Positions 21,618 through 33,158 of a DNA stretch of 64,000 nucleotides are shown piece after piece. This DNA comes from Metaphire vulgaris (Eukaryota; Annelida; Clitellata; Crassiclitellata; Megascolecidae). The notes beneath the pieces were generated by a model. It was not told the DNA's origin, did no database searches, and saw only the letters and a program-made list of their open reading frames with translations. The DNA lies in contig JACLAT010000044.1 of NCBI GenBank assembly GCA_018105865.1, positions 1 to 64,000 on the forward strand, given 5' to 3'. The position numbers and the translations under genes were made by a program. The stretch's first letter is position 1. Each line of letters begins with the position of its first letter.

Positions 21618-21832
21618 TCATCAGCCTCCTTTTTACCCTGACGAGCAAAAAAAAAAAAAAAAAAAGGTCGCCGGCACGTTCACTTCTATGGTTAGGGTTA
21701 AGCCTAACCTAACCCTAACCTAGGGTTAACCTAACCTAACCCTAGCTTAGACCCCTCTTTGGGGGCCCCCGTTGGGGCCCGGGGGCAGTCAACAAAGTGC
21801 CCCCGCCCCCACGTTACGCCACTGCCTATGGG
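21479..21832. mobile_element. hAT MITE, TSD CCTATGGG, with expanded poly-A runs
   Basis: Body 21487-21824 (338 bp), ends CAGTGGCGTAGCGTGACTTT and CCCACGTTACGCCACTG, perfect TSD CCTATGGG (21479-21486, 21825-21832). The two copies of the shared word have their A run expanded to 45 (21571-21615) and 19 (21647-21665). Telomere-like TAACCC/CCTAAC words fill 21690-21745. The frames around it are artefacts. Confidence 0.95.
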
Positions 21833-23344
21833 ACGCCTTTTGTAGCCCAGGACGCCACTGATTGCAATAGAATTGCTGAGAAGTGGATTAAATAAAGAAT
21901 GACAGAAGTACGTTGAGCTGTTCATCTTTAAGCAGAACAGTGTACCTTTGCACCGTGCGCTTGAAACTGGTCCTGCTTTGTCCGTTGCAGGTCGGGGGCC
22001 CTTGGCAATTGACCAGGTTGTCCATATGGCTGCTACGCCTCTGTACAAACCACATGCAGGCCTGCGTTAGAACTAAATTTCATTAAAGAGCATGCATATA
22101 TGTGTCACCAGAAGCATGGCGATGCTTTCCGCTACTTAGATATATACTAGATTTTATATTAGCTTTTAAACAAATTCATGAACTTATTCTGAATCTTTGT
22201 CGGCTATATGTTCTTACCCATTCTGTAGAATCCTGTCGCTTGGGTCTATATAGAAATCCCGATTACTGTATATAGAAGTTTAGGCGCCGGCCCCGTCCAA
22301 AACAACTTAATAGATACAAAATATACACTGATACATCGAACTCGCTCATTTCGAAATATAGTTTATAGGCCTATCGGGTGCCTTGCGCTTCGATTGAACT
22401 GGATTCTAATGTAATGTTTGACTTTGGTCGACGGCGGTTTTTTTATACGTCATTAGGCTATTAACATGACACCTCTGCCCCTACACCTCTTCCCAGGGAT
22501 GATTTTGGGGGCGAGGGGGCGCCAAAATTGGTTTAAGGTAAGGAGTTCCACTCGCTAGGTGACCGTGATAACCTTTATTTGCTTGTCAGGATGTTCGCGA
22601 TGTTGAATGAAGAATGAAGGATTGAAGGGGTGCCAAGATGAACAGAGCGGCGCCCTTTTTGGCTTCTTAGGGGTTTCGTCAAGTTCAGGGGGCCTGGGGG
22701 CGCAATCAGTTTGTTTTGTCCCCGGGCGCCGGACACCCTAGCTCCGTTACTGCTTTAATTACTGAACTTTGTTTACGATCATTCAGTCAAATTTCGATGC
22801 CAGCCGAGTACTGATTTTTCGATGGCCGGTACTGCCCGGCAGCCGCTGTGGTAGAGAGTGACTGACCACATTAGGCTAAATTGCTTCGCTTTGTCTAGTG
22901 ACACTGTGACACCGCTTGAATGTCAAGGAACGGAAGCAAACAACTTTTCACTTGTGGCTGAAATCTATAGACAGATCCGATTATTTTTAAATTTTGTTTA
23001 TGTTGATCTTAATATTTGAGCATAAAAGCAAAATTTTAGATGGTACGACAGCAGTAGTAAAAAGTAGTGGCAAAGCGTTGATAAAAAAATCGTCGGGTCA
23101 ATTTTTACGCCCGCCCCGGTCTGCGCCGGGGCCACCGCCCCACCCGCCTCCTCTGCACGCTACTGGTTGGAGCAGCTGTAGCCCCCAGTTAAGATTCCAG
23201 TTATCTTTTGCGGGTCAATTAAATTACACCAGCTGAGGAGCATGACGTTCATTTAACGGGTGACTTTTGTTTTGTTTGTCGCCCATTTTAAGGTCTAATG
23301 AATTTTTTTGTTCATCAGACTTTACAGTCAGTAAGGGCGCCTCA

Positions 23345-23345
<1 letters not shown>
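21833..23345. other. no gene recognised; truncated hAT-like end at 22752
   Basis: Intergenic. About 22490-22752 carries the shared word variant (GATAACCTTTATTTGCTTGTC at 22567) and a right-end-like CCTAGCTCCGTTACTG, but no matching left end, so it is a truncated or diverged element. A related right-end piece (CCCCGGGCGCCGGACACCCT) recurs at 51058-51077. Confidence 0.4.

Positions 23346-23405
<60 letters not shown>
23346..23405. repeat. (AT)n microsatellite
   Basis: About 60 bp of AT dinucleotide. It forms the left flank of the hAT copy at 23406-24019; a second AT run flanks the other side. Confidence 0.97.
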
Positions 23406-23409
<4 letters not shown>

Positions 23410-24018
23410 CCTCCGAGAGGGAGGGCAGGGGCAAATGCACAGGGGCCCGGCGGTCTCGAGGGGGCCCGGGCCGATGATGAATATGCATAATTAACAATAA
23501 TACCAATAATAACACTAAAGAAAGGGGGCCCGGCGAGTAAAGGGGGCCCGGCCTGAGGACATCAAAAGCATCAAAATGAACAGTGTGAACAGGGAGTCAT
23601 TTGGGAGAGGGCGGGCGGGCCCTCCCCAAGGAAAATGAAGAAATAATGTATTAAGTAAATAAATAAATGGGAAATGTGCAAGAAATCGCCAAAATTGTCG
23701 AAAATTTGCCAAAAAATGTCAAATATTTTCAAATTTGCCAAAATTGGTAAAAAAAATTGCCCAAAATTTGCCAAAATTTGGCGAAATCTTGCCAAAAAAT
23801 TATCTCGCCCCCAAGAAAAGTGTGAAATGACGCTTAGTGTGAAAAAGAGCGACAAGAAAAAAGGTCATCTCTAGTTTTCGAGAGTTGCAACATGACATTG
23901 TGTCGGTTAATTTGGGTTAAACCAATGACAATGACAAACCAATGTCAGCAATTTTTTAAAAAATTCGGGGCCCGCTGGCCATTCTGCACAGGGGCCCGGA
24001 ATTTCTCTCGGTGGGCCT

Positions 24019-24019
<1 letters not shown>
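23406..24019. mobile_element. hAT element, inverted relative of 18603-19256
   Basis: Reads as a diverged reverse complement of 18603-19256: it starts TAGGCCTCCGAGAG and ends CTCTCGGTGGGCCTA, with the same GGCAAATTTTGG-type interior and the shared word (GACAAGAAAAAAGGTCATC, near 23850). It was inserted into an (AT)n array, so its TSD cannot be told from the array. Confidence 0.88.

Positions 24020-24076
<57 letters not shown>
24020..24076. repeat. (AT)n microsatellite
   Basis: AT dinucleotide array between the inverted hAT copy and a retroelement fragment; probably one array with 23346-23405 before insertion. Confidence 0.95.
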
Positions 24077-24080
<4 letters not shown>

Positions 24081-24358
24081 GCCCTCGATAAGTCAGTGTA
24101 CTTGGCGATTTTTCTGACTGATGCAATGATGCTGCTCCAGCAGCGGCTCCTGGAGAGAGAGACGTCAATGGCAGATGAGTGGCATGATGGCAGCAACTGT
24201 GTCTGCCACTGTGACGTCCCACACCAGGCAGCGGCCGGCTTGCCACGGAATCATGGTCATGCCGTCCGGTCTCTTTCCATCGGATCTGAGAAGACCGGGC
24301 GGTTCCTTGACCGATGGTATGCCAGCTCATACCAGGGCCCGGTAGCATTGAGCATGGG

Positions 24359-24360
<2 letters not shown>
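24077..24360 (-). mobile_element. retroelement C-terminal fragment, restriction-like-endonuclease type
   Basis: Minus-strand translation gives [39 protein letters not shown], then after a frameshift VRKIAKYTDLSRAL. KRPD followed about 14-18 residues later by WDVT looks like the (K/R)PD...D core of PD-(D/E)XK nucleases such as the endonuclease of R2/HERO-type LINEs. The assignment is by motif only. It is a broken remnant with (AT)n on both sides. Confidence 0.55.

Positions 24361-24415
<55 letters not shown>
24361..24415. repeat. (AT)n microsatellite
   Basis: AT dinucleotide array, the third within 1.1 kb. Confidence 0.97.
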
Positions 24416-24417
<2 letters not shown>

Positions 24418-24679
24418 CTCACCCTTTTATTTTGGCTATAACTTTGCCACATTATGACAAATCTTGATGAAATTCGGTAGAAATGTAGCTGAAAGAACCC
24501 CTCAGCACACCTATTGTGTATAGTTGTTCGCAAAAGTCCAAGTCACCTCCACCACCCTCGCAAGGCCTGGAGCCTGGATGAAACTGATAAAAACACTGAT
24601 GACAACATTATGTGTCGACTTACGTGTGACTGTGTGACTGTCTGCATTGGCAAAGCGACTGGTATTTGCATAGGCCTAT

Positions 24680-25274
24680 ATCTAAGCCAGTGTTGTCCCA
24701 AGTTTGTGAGTCCACGGAACCCTGGAAAGTTAATTTAATCGTTGTTCACAGAGAAAAACGTAACGTTGCGATGACTTTAAGTGTAGGCCTAAATGTTACC
24801 TTAGTCGAGTAACCTACAGTACATGTAACGTTACACCAGGCTACACTGAAGCGTATACCGAGAAAATTTTGTGTAACGTTACGATGAATTTAAGTGTAAA
24901 TGTTACCTTAGTCGAGTAACCTACATGTAGGCCTAACGTTACACCAGGTTACACTGAAGGTAAAGCATTGCTAAATACTATAAGTAGGCCTAATCTTTAT
25001 TCAAGTACAATGGTACAATGTACTGGTGTCACAATGTAAAGACTTAGGTCTTAACTTCTTAATCTTAGTCTAACAGCTTTATTATAATACTAGCTGTTTG
25101 GAAATAATACCTAGAAATTAATTTGTAAAAACATAAATTCTATCACAGGATACCGTGAGTTTGATTATATGAGAATGTTAGTTTTAAAAATCCTGCAATT
25201 TTAAATATTTAAAAAATATTTCTGCGGAACCCTTGCAGTTTCTCTCGGAACCCTTGGACAACACTGATCTGAGC
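24680..25274. mobile_element. hAT element with internal tandem duplication, TSD ATCTRAGC
   Basis: Body 24688-25266 (579 bp), ends CAGTGTTGTCCCAAGTTTGT and CCCTTGGACAACACTG, TSD ATCTAAGC/ATCTGAGC (7 of 8; 24680-24687, 25267-25274). About 100 bp inside is repeated in tandem (about 24743-24842 and 24855-24958), each copy with TTACCTTAGTCGAGTAACCT and AACGTTACACCAGG. Confidence 0.9.
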
Positions 25275-25692
25275 CGTGAATCCTGAGACTATATTACACC
25301 TATATAGGCTTATAGGACTTGCAAAGATTAAGAGGACCTGCATGTATCCAATTCATACTTTATCGATGACGTTTTAAGATACTTTTTCAGATGAGTAGCA
25401 GGGCAACTATAAGAACAACTGTTGCAAACTTAAAGCGCAATTGAGGACGGATTTACTGGGCAAGAATAACTGTTGTCACGTTATTTCCACCGAAAGACTT
25501 GATGGCTTAATCAGATTTCATCTTATAATAATTTTTAAGTGCACAGACAGAAGTCTGTTATAAACAGCAAATGTGCTCGTGTGCGTCGTCGCCTATTATA
25601 TCAATGTGTAGCTAACATTTTCCCACAACGACTCTTCTTTGATGAGCCCAACTTCCATCTATTTTCTCTGCCGTCAAAAATTCTCTCCACTT

Positions 25693-25730
<38 letters not shown>

Positions 25731-25859
25731 CTCTTCTCTCTCTCTCTCTCGCTGTCTCTCCCTCTCCCAATTTCGCTGGCTCTGATCTTTCTTATTCCTA
25801 CGGTGATTCATTTTATGACTTTTATGACTTGCTTTTCGCATCTCTTCATTTCGTTGTCC

Positions 25860-25924
<65 letters not shown>

Positions 25925-26670
25925 AGACTACGTTTTCGTCTGTTATTGCGTATATTTAGTGTAATTCTGCCGTGTGCTTCCATCTATTGTGGCATCGCCT
26001 GAGAACCTCTCTCTACCCACGCCACCTCTGTCCCACTGGGTCACACCGTCGCCGCCGACACCCGCTTTCGCTTTGATGTCGACTCCTGTGATCTTAACAG
26101 GCACGAGGTTAGAGGGCAAAACGCGCGCTACATCTGGCCCCAGCAAGTCTTGTCTTATTGTGGCACTCCGTAGTGCTCATGAGGAGAAAGTTCTTGACAG
26201 AGACACTCAGGGGCGAAAGCCCTTTGACTTGATTAATGGAAATCGATGGTCGCCGATTAGCTGTTTACAAGGAGTCGAGAGAAAATGGAAAAGTTGTATT
26301 CTAATGACGTTGACTCAATTCTTTCGCCCTTTTAAAAAGATACGCAACGCAATGAGTTTTACAATGCAGCATAAGTTGCATAACTTTAATAATGCTAAAC
26401 TTTACAAGTATATGAATAATCTAAATTCGCAATAAGCTATAATCATGTCTTTCTCCCGTTGAAAAATCCATTGGATAACGATGAGGTTTAAATGAGATGT
26501 CTCTACGCAGCTGTTTGCAGTTTTCTTCCCATTTCAATTTCATAAGTCTCTTACTCCAGACTAGACACCAGTCCTCTCCTGGCAAGGTAAGCCAGTAAGG
26601 AAACCGCTACTTGGTCTGGTGCTTTTCGAATGGTAAAGCAGTTGGGAGTAGTTGCCTAGCTTGCCTTCCT
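25275..26670. other. no gene recognised; (TC)n arrays
   Basis: Contains (TC)n runs at about 25692-25760 and 25860-25921. A 153-codon plus-strand frame (25974-26435) has no recognisable domain and no splice or codon evidence, so I do not call it a gene. Confidence 0.4.
25860..25922. repeat. (TC)n microsatellite
   Basis: Uninterrupted TC dinucleotides. Ser-Leu repeat frames here are artefacts. Confidence 0.97.
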
Positions 26671-26674
26671 CGTC

Positions 26675-27215
26675 CCCCCCATGAGTAGTTTCTGCCATAT
26701 GTTAGACTATTGCAATTCTCTTTATCTCGGCCTACCCAAAAGCCTGCTCTCCACTCTGCAATCTCTCCTAACTGCTGCGGCTCGTCTTGTGGCTAAAGTT
26801 CCTCGCTACTCTAGTATCTCAGATTTTATGCTTAACACCCTCCACTGGCTTCCAATTTCTGACCACATTAAATTCAAACAAGTAATTATTGTTTCTGCAG
26901 CAATTCGAGGTCAGGCACCGTCTTACATTACTTAGCTTTTCAAGTCACCCTCTTCCACTGCTCATCGCCTGCTCCGCTCCACTGATCAGAAGAATGTTTA
27001 TGTCCCCAGATCACGCACAGCTCTTGCTCAGCGTCGGGCTTTTTGCAGTGGCTCCATCTGGATTGCCTTGAACCCATCCATTCGGGAATCACTTCTTACT
27101 CCTTCGCTCTGCTCAATGCGAAAGCTAAAGGCTCACTATTTTACCCTGCGACTCCAATGCCAGGAGCGCCTCTGAGTAGAAATAGAAGAGGCGCTATACA
27201 AATTCCACATTACAT
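26675..27215 (+). mobile_element. L2/CR1-like LINE 3' part
   Basis: The frame 26681-26935 contains MLDYCNSLYLGLPKSLLSTL and QSLLTAAARLVAKVPRYSSI, then LHWLPISDHIKFK and IRGQAPSYI. These are signature C-terminal blocks of L2/CR1 RT proteins. After a frameshift, RSRTALAQRRAFCSGSIW and ALNPSIRESL follow. It ends near GAGGCGCTATACAAATTCCA (27188-27207). Confidence 0.88.
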
Positions 27216-27890
27216 TATGTTCGCCGGATCCTGCTTGGCTGTAGTTTTCAAGGTCCCTGCGGCAGACTCCGTCCACCTGCGTGGCCCTTCAAATACGAGC
27301 ACTTTCACTCACCACTAATGACATTGCCTCTGCAGGCGATTCTCTGCTTCCAGCGGTGCTGCATACCCACCATGATGAGGTGCAGGTCGGACTTCGCTGA
27401 ATTGTGATGCTGTAATAAAGCCTAAATCACAAAACGTTGGCAACATACTGCTGGGCATGACTTGATCTGTCGTGGCATGATATCCATGTGACTGCGAGAT
27501 GTTAACTCAGTTTTTCCAGATTTTCTCAAGGAAAGCATTCACAGGAACGATTTGCTTATAAAATACATTTAAAGCGTGTCTGTTATCGCCGTATGGCAAG
27601 ACGCGTATAGAATGAGATTCTCATGCAGAATCTTTTTGATTCAAGATTGAATATACCTAATAGGCGGTATAGCAAATGACGCTTTTAATTGCTCATTAAC
27701 ACGTTTTTCCTGAGATGTATTAAATTTTAGGTCTCGATTGTATTCGTTATCATTGTCGGAAGTGGAATATTTGTTTTGCTGCAGAAAATTGAACGAGAAA
27801 ATCTAATATGTTAAATAGAAAACCTATCTGACGTAATTTATGAACGACGATATGGAGGAAAGAGTCCGAGATTTGTGACAGTTTGTGACA
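27216..27890. other. no gene recognised
   Basis: Intergenic, no coding frame or clear repeat boundary seen. Confidence 0.35.
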
Positions 27891-27894
27891 GTGG

Positions 27895-28349
<455 letters not shown>

Positions 28350-28350
<1 letters not shown>

Positions 28351-28535
28351 GTCTTGTCGTATGGCTGATTCTTCGAAATCTTATGCACGCACACGCCTCT
28401 CATCCGAGTCAAGTGGATGAGCGTCTGGGTCAGAAACAACCAAATGTTTCTTTCGCAGCCAAGAGTTGAACTTCTAACCTTACGACTGTTAGGCCGTCTC
28501 ACTAACCACGGGAATAGCGCACCATGCTATATAGG
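28350..28535 (-). mobile_element. tRNA-derived SINE
   Basis: On the minus strand 28525 to 28455 reads like a tRNA head: GTGGTTAGTGAGACGG (A box) and GAAGTTCAACTC (B box). The body runs toward the (AAT)n array at 28249-28349. Thus a minus SINE and a plus LINE meet tail to tail in one (AAT)n tract. It is not a functional tRNA, because stem pairing is poor. Confidence 0.65.
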
Positions 28536-28885
28536 AAAAAATTATATTTATTATCAGATAAATAATTGGGGAGATGATAAGTTGTCTGCCCTAAGGTGGT
28601 CCAAATGGCTTTTATGCGACCCCGGGATGATTATGGTGGTGTCCTTTGCCTTTCTCAGCCAATTAGGGGTGAAGGTCAAAGGTCGTTCCGCAGTGGCTGG
28701 GACCAGATTCGAACACGTGACCCCAGATTACGTGACAAGAATTCCACCACTACTCAACCGCGTCCCTTTTCTTAGGATATTCTACCGTAATAACAATTAA
28801 AATCAAAGGCTAAATCGTTGCATTTGACGTCGAAGTACAAGCCATCGATAATACGCTGAAATGCAATTTGTAGGCTTATTTCTTA

Positions 28886-29092
28886 GAAGTTTTCAGTGGC
28901 GTCGCCAGGAATTTTAGGTTGGGACAAAATGGGCTGGTGTGTCAGATTCCTTACCCCACCCCACACACTCCCTCCACAAAAAACTTTCTCACCGGATTTG
29001 TACGAATTTGATAGGTGGTCTGGGGTCAGGTTAGTGGGGGGGTGGTAGTTGCCCCACTTGCCCCCTCCCGTGACGATGCTAATGGAAGTTTT
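28886..29092. mobile_element. hAT MITE, TSD GAAGTTTT
   Basis: Body 28894-29084 (191 bp), left end CAGTGGCGTCGCCAGGAATT, worn right end CCGTGACGATGCTAATG, perfect TSD GAAGTTTT (28886-28893, 29085-29092). It is related to 40721-40868, which has the same CAGCCC/TTTTGCCC interior in reverse. Confidence 0.9.
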
Positions 29093-29960
29093 GCCACAAC
29101 TTCAAACAGCAATCGACCGTGTTCGACCATTTTGAAATAATTATAGTTCAACGTGCGTGCATCGACTTCTTGACGCAAAGACGACGTACTTCAGCAGAGA
29201 GAGGGAGAGACCTAAGGACTTGACGTGAGTTTATCCAATTGCCGACAGCAAAATCAGACGACGCTTTATCTCTCGTTTGCATCAGTCGTTGGGCTTTTCT
29301 TCTTCTTGAACAGAGGGAGCATGATGTCACTAGAAGCGCCTTATCACGACTCCCCCTCGATCACTCTTTCCCCCTTTCCCACTCGAGTGCGCAATGAAGA
29401 ACCGACATCGTTGTCGATGAAAGCGAGGTCGATCGCTCAGCAGGGAGCTGCAAGGAGTGTAGGGCGGAAGGAAATCGCACGCGATTGAGCTGCTAAGTGC
29501 GAGGTGAGATGGAAGACAGCGACGGTGGATAAGGGGAGGGGGAAGGAGGGGGAGAGGAGACGTGAGAGAACGAGAACTAGTCAAAATAAACAGACGGCGA
29601 TCGAGATGTAAACAGCGCAGTCTAACGGAGCGATAAACTGATGCAGGTGCTTTGGCGTTTAATTAGTAGCACCGGTTCGTTGGCACCGCAAATGCCGCCG
29701 CCGCCGCCGCCGCCGTTGCAGAGGCAGAGCAGCAGAGGCAGACGCCCTGCGCTATCTCCGAGGACTCAACGCCGGTCACGAGTCGCTCATCCTCAGACAT
29801 CAAGGTCATCTAATATAAAGGCATTCAAAGACTTAAAACTGGGAGATTTCCAGAATTTTAGAATTATTTGTCGAGTCATTTGACCTTTAATCTGTAATGT
29901 CTGTAATGTCTGTAATTTTACTAGTCGGTGTTTTGAACAGAGAGCTGGGAGAATAGAATT
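29093..29960. other. GC-richer stretch, no gene confirmed
   Basis: CpG-rich with a purine-rich segment at 29495-29570. A plus-strand frame at 29641-29883 begins with ATG, contains a (CCG)n-encoded Pro run and ends in a stop, but has no recognised domain. It might be a first exon or promoter region; that is inference only. Confidence 0.3.
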
Positions 29961-30267
29961 CAGTGGTTCTCAACCCGTGGTTCGCGGACCAAAAGTGGTC
30001 CGCGAGAGGGGTGTAGTGGTCCGCGGCAAATTCTGAAAAAAACGTTAATAAAAATTAGACATATACTGTAGGCCTATATTTTCCATAGAGCAAGCAGCAC
30101 AATTAAGTAAGTGACGATTTTTGCTTGTTGGGGCACTGGCGAGGGACGAAGATCACACGCAATGACCCTTTTTTGTTTGTCATGATTTTTCTCAATTTTC
30201 AGGTGGTCCCGAGAAATTTGTGATCTTCGAAAGTGGTCCGCGAGGCAAAGGGGTCTGAGAACCACTG
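29961..30267. mobile_element. hAT MITE (CAGTGGTTCTCAA type)
   Basis: The 307-bp body has strong terminal inverted repeats, CAGTGGTTCTCAACCCGTGG and GGGTCTGAGAACCACTG, plus subterminal GTGGTCCGCG words near both ends. The shared word variant AATGACCCTTTTTTGTTTGT lies at 30161. Flanks (ATAGAATT / GGATAGATAATT) are only loosely similar, so the TSD is not certain. Confidence 0.82.
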
Positions 30268-30305
30268 GGATAGATAATTGGTTCGAGTCATGTGGAATTA
30301 CATGG

Positions 30306-30650
30306 CGTCATTCCAGGGCCGTCGGAACGAATTTTGGTCAGGGGGTGCAGATTTTTCCGAAGTTAAATTATTTTTCTCTTTCAAATCCTTGTCAAGCAAA
30401 AAAGCCATCAACGCTCAATTTTACCTCAAAAAAGCTTGACAGGCAAAAAAGGTCGTCAACGCTCGATTTTACCTTAAGAATAGCTTGACAAGCAAAAATG
30501 GTCCTCTGCACACTCTGCACCCCTGTATTTCAGGATACAGGGGGTGCAGAAGGGGTGCAGGCCATCATCTTTCCAGGGGGTGCATTGCATCCCCTACATT
30601 TTCTTAGGGGGTGCAGCTGCACCCCCAGTTCGGGCGGGCCAGCGTCATTC
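30306..30650. mobile_element. hAT MITE, TSD CGTCATTC
   Basis: Body 30314-30642 (329 bp), ends CAGGGCCGTCGGAACGAATT and CAGTTCGGGCGGGCCAG, perfect TSD CGTCATTC (30306-30313, 30643-30650). Three copies of the shared word occur at about 30390, 30428 and 30485. The internal GGGGTGCAG segments repeat. Confidence 0.92.
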
Positions 30651-31378
30651 CTCAGTGTAGCACTCAGGTGGAAAATGTCTTAGAGAAATTTGAGCGTGGG
30701 AAACCTTGAAAAGAAGTTGGCTAATTTTTTTCAGAAAATTGCACGGCTTCTGTCTGATCTGTGCAAGGATATTGTCATAGTTGTGAATGTCGATGAATTA
30801 TAATAGAGACGATTATACGAGACTTTGCCAGTACTTAGGAGGCTTATTCTTGTGCAGTGTGTAGTCAATCCCAGTCAATTGTTTCTCGTTCTCTTTCGTC
30901 ATTCCTCAGACGACATTTGTCAGCTGAGTCAAGCGCCGATTAATTATCGCTGTCATCCGCTCAGAGATTATAGACGAGTGTGAGCTGTCAATCCGAATGC
31001 TTCTCATACTGAATCCCGTTTAAACCTAGTCACATCCATAGATAATGCCGTGTCTGCTCAAAAAAAAGTCTCGTGTCGAGATTGCATCGACACGAAACAG
31101 TGTCTATTGTCTTGATCTCGGTCTTGTTCCACGAATTAATTAAGTCTATCTACTGTGAAATCTATGAATGTCCATTACGCCGCAAAGCAGGTGTATAATC
31201 GCCAGCGATTCTTAAAGCACCATGGTGTTAAAATATAATAGCGGAATGATTAGCAAAATGTCATTGCATGAAAGAGTAACAAAGATAATTCCGGATAATT
31301 TTAATTATAACAGAACAAATCTGAATGAAAATAATATAAAATGCAGCTTTAAATAAATACAGCCAATTCATTCCAATG
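30651..31378. other. no gene recognised
   Basis: Intergenic AT-rich sequence with no coding frame and no clear repeat. Confidence 0.35.
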
Positions 31379-31535
31379 GATCTACACAGGGCTTTTTTTG
31401 TGCCGGAGCGAGGCGGAGCGGCGCTCCGGAAAATCCGGACCGCGTTCCGGAAAATCCGAAGACTGTTCTTTTTGCAAAATTAAATTATTAAATAGAAAAT
31501 TTAGAACTATATCTATACATTGTTGTATTGTATTG

Positions 31536-32397
31536 ATTATAATCAGTGATGGGCAACTAGTTAACTAATTAGTTGCTAACTAAAAGTTTAACTACTTTTT
31601 TTTAGTTAGCTTCATAGTTTAATTAAATATAAATAGTTTAGTTAAAATGATAGTTTAACTAAAAAAATTTAGTTAATAACTAAATAGTTTAACTAAAAAA
31701 TTTTAGTTGGTGATCCGAAATTACAGTACCTTTTTATCTATTCCTTTCTGGGTAATTTTTTTTCATGACAACGATAACACCATATATCACTGATCTTGGT
31801 CAGAGACCAGTGTATTTTTTACTTACTTACGATCTTTGATCTCGTTGGTAAGCGGGAAATGCTTTTATATGAAGTCGTTTATCTTTAGTTGGAATTATAT
31901 ACAATATTGAATTACATCATAAGTAGCGTTTTCTAGCAACGGAAAAGTGAAAATGAATTAGTAAACATGTGTTGCGAAGAAGTCAAATTGAAGTTAAAGG
32001 ACTCAAACCAAGCTCATAATGACTGCAAGAATTTCAGTGCCACGTGCCGCTTTTGCCGACCAAAAGTAAAGCGATGAGATTCTTGACAAACTTGTGTTCC
32101 TGCAGTCTAGACTAAGACTTAAATAGACAATCAATGATTAATTAATTCAATGGTTCATTGACTGACGTATTGATGCTGCCAGCATCGTCTATGTTTTGAA
32201 TTGTTTTCATGAACACATATTTGATACATGAAAAATAGTTGTAAAATTAGTTGCAAAAAGTTTAACTAATTTTTTTAGTTTAGTTAACTATTTTAGAAAG
32301 TTAGTTAGCAACTAAAAGTTTAACTACTTATTTTTAGTTGAAATTTAGTTATAGTTTAACTAATATTTTTAGTTAGTTGCCCATCACTGATTATAAT
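31536..32397. mobile_element. nested hAT element, TSD ATTATAAT
   Basis: Body 31544-32389 (846 bp), ends CAGTGATGGGCAACTAGTTA and TTAGTTAGTTGCCCATCACTG-like, perfect TSD ATTATAAT (31536-31543, 32390-32397). The subterminal regions are arrays of TAGTTTAACTAA words. A fragment of the same family lies at 43370-43530. Confidence 0.94.
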
Positions 32398-32398
32398 C

Positions 32399-32452
<54 letters not shown>
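32399..32452. repeat. (AT)n microsatellite
   Basis: AT dinucleotides inside the 31387-32945 element; a shorter run recurs at 32847-32868. Confidence 0.95.
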
Positions 32453-32453
<1 letters not shown>

Positions 32454-33060
32454 TAGAAAGATGCTCGCTTCGCTCGCAGTGCAGGATAATACTAATTCAA
32501 TACCTATACCTAATACCCAATCATTGAATTCATGCTGAACAACATTTCAATGATCGCCACCTAGCCAAGCTCTGCGCCACGTAATAATTAGGCCTATGTA
32601 CGTTAAAATCACGCAACTGTGGCCATTTGTGACGCTGTACACGTATTTTTTTGTGTACGTTAAAATGTACGTTAAGATCCTCAAGCTACGAACAATTGTT
32701 ACCAATAGCAACGTCGTCTTCGAACATCGTCCACCAACGCATCGCGACGTAAGGACTAAACGGTCTAAACCGTCTACCAATAGTCAACCAATCAGAACGC
32801 TTGAAGGTAACAGACAGACATACAGATAAGGATCTTAATATTATAGATTATATATATATATATATATAGCTACGTGACTACGTCATGTTGACAAGTGACT
32901 TCCGACTGTTGCGCTCCGGAAAATATTTTTTTACAAAAAGCCCTGGGTCTACAGTATTAGCAAGAACCTGCACTCATTCGCTTTACGAATAAAGAATTCA
33001 CTAATCGCATTACCTCTTCATAGCGATCTCACTAATAACTTATGTCGCTCAAACAACTGC

Positions 33061-33131
33061 GAGAGAGAGACAGACAGACAGACAGACAGAAAGAGAAAGA
33101 GAAAGAGAAAGAGAAAGAGAAAGAGAAAGAG
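33061..33131. repeat. purine simple repeats, (GACA)n and (GAAAGA)n
   Basis: GAGAGA, then CAGA tetramers, then AAAGAG hexamers. Confidence 0.9.
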
Positions 33132-33158
33132 TCAATATGGCGGATGGTCATAATGATT

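Larger units (their letters stand above)
31379..32953. mobile_element. hAT element (TSD GRTCTACA), host of a nested hAT
   Basis: Body 31387-32945 (1559 bp), left end CAGGGCTTTTTTTGTGCCGG, right end TTTTTTTACAAAAAGCCCTG, with GCGCTCCGGAAAAT subterminal on both sides. TSD GATCTACA/GGTCTACA (7 of 8). It contains the nested insertion 31544-32389, an (AT)n run and, at 32453-32845, a segment starting TACTAGAAAGATGCTCGCTT flanked by AT repeats, possibly another insertion. Confidence 0.9.

Noticed and set aside
23346..24076. AT-rich origin or matrix-attachment site
   Set aside because: Only simple AT dinucleotide arrays; no further evidence.
25974..26435. 153-codon plus-strand frame
   Set aside because: No domain, no splice signal or neighbouring exon; Pro/Ser-rich start reads from pyrimidine-rich DNA.
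28455..28525. Functional tRNA gene (minus strand)
   Set aside because: A- and B-box-like sites are present but acceptor and anticodon stems do not pair; treated as a SINE head.
29961..30267. Perfect TSD for the CAGTGGTTCTCAA element
   Set aside because: Flanks ATAGAATT and GGATAGATAATT match only with an indel; not counted as a TSD.
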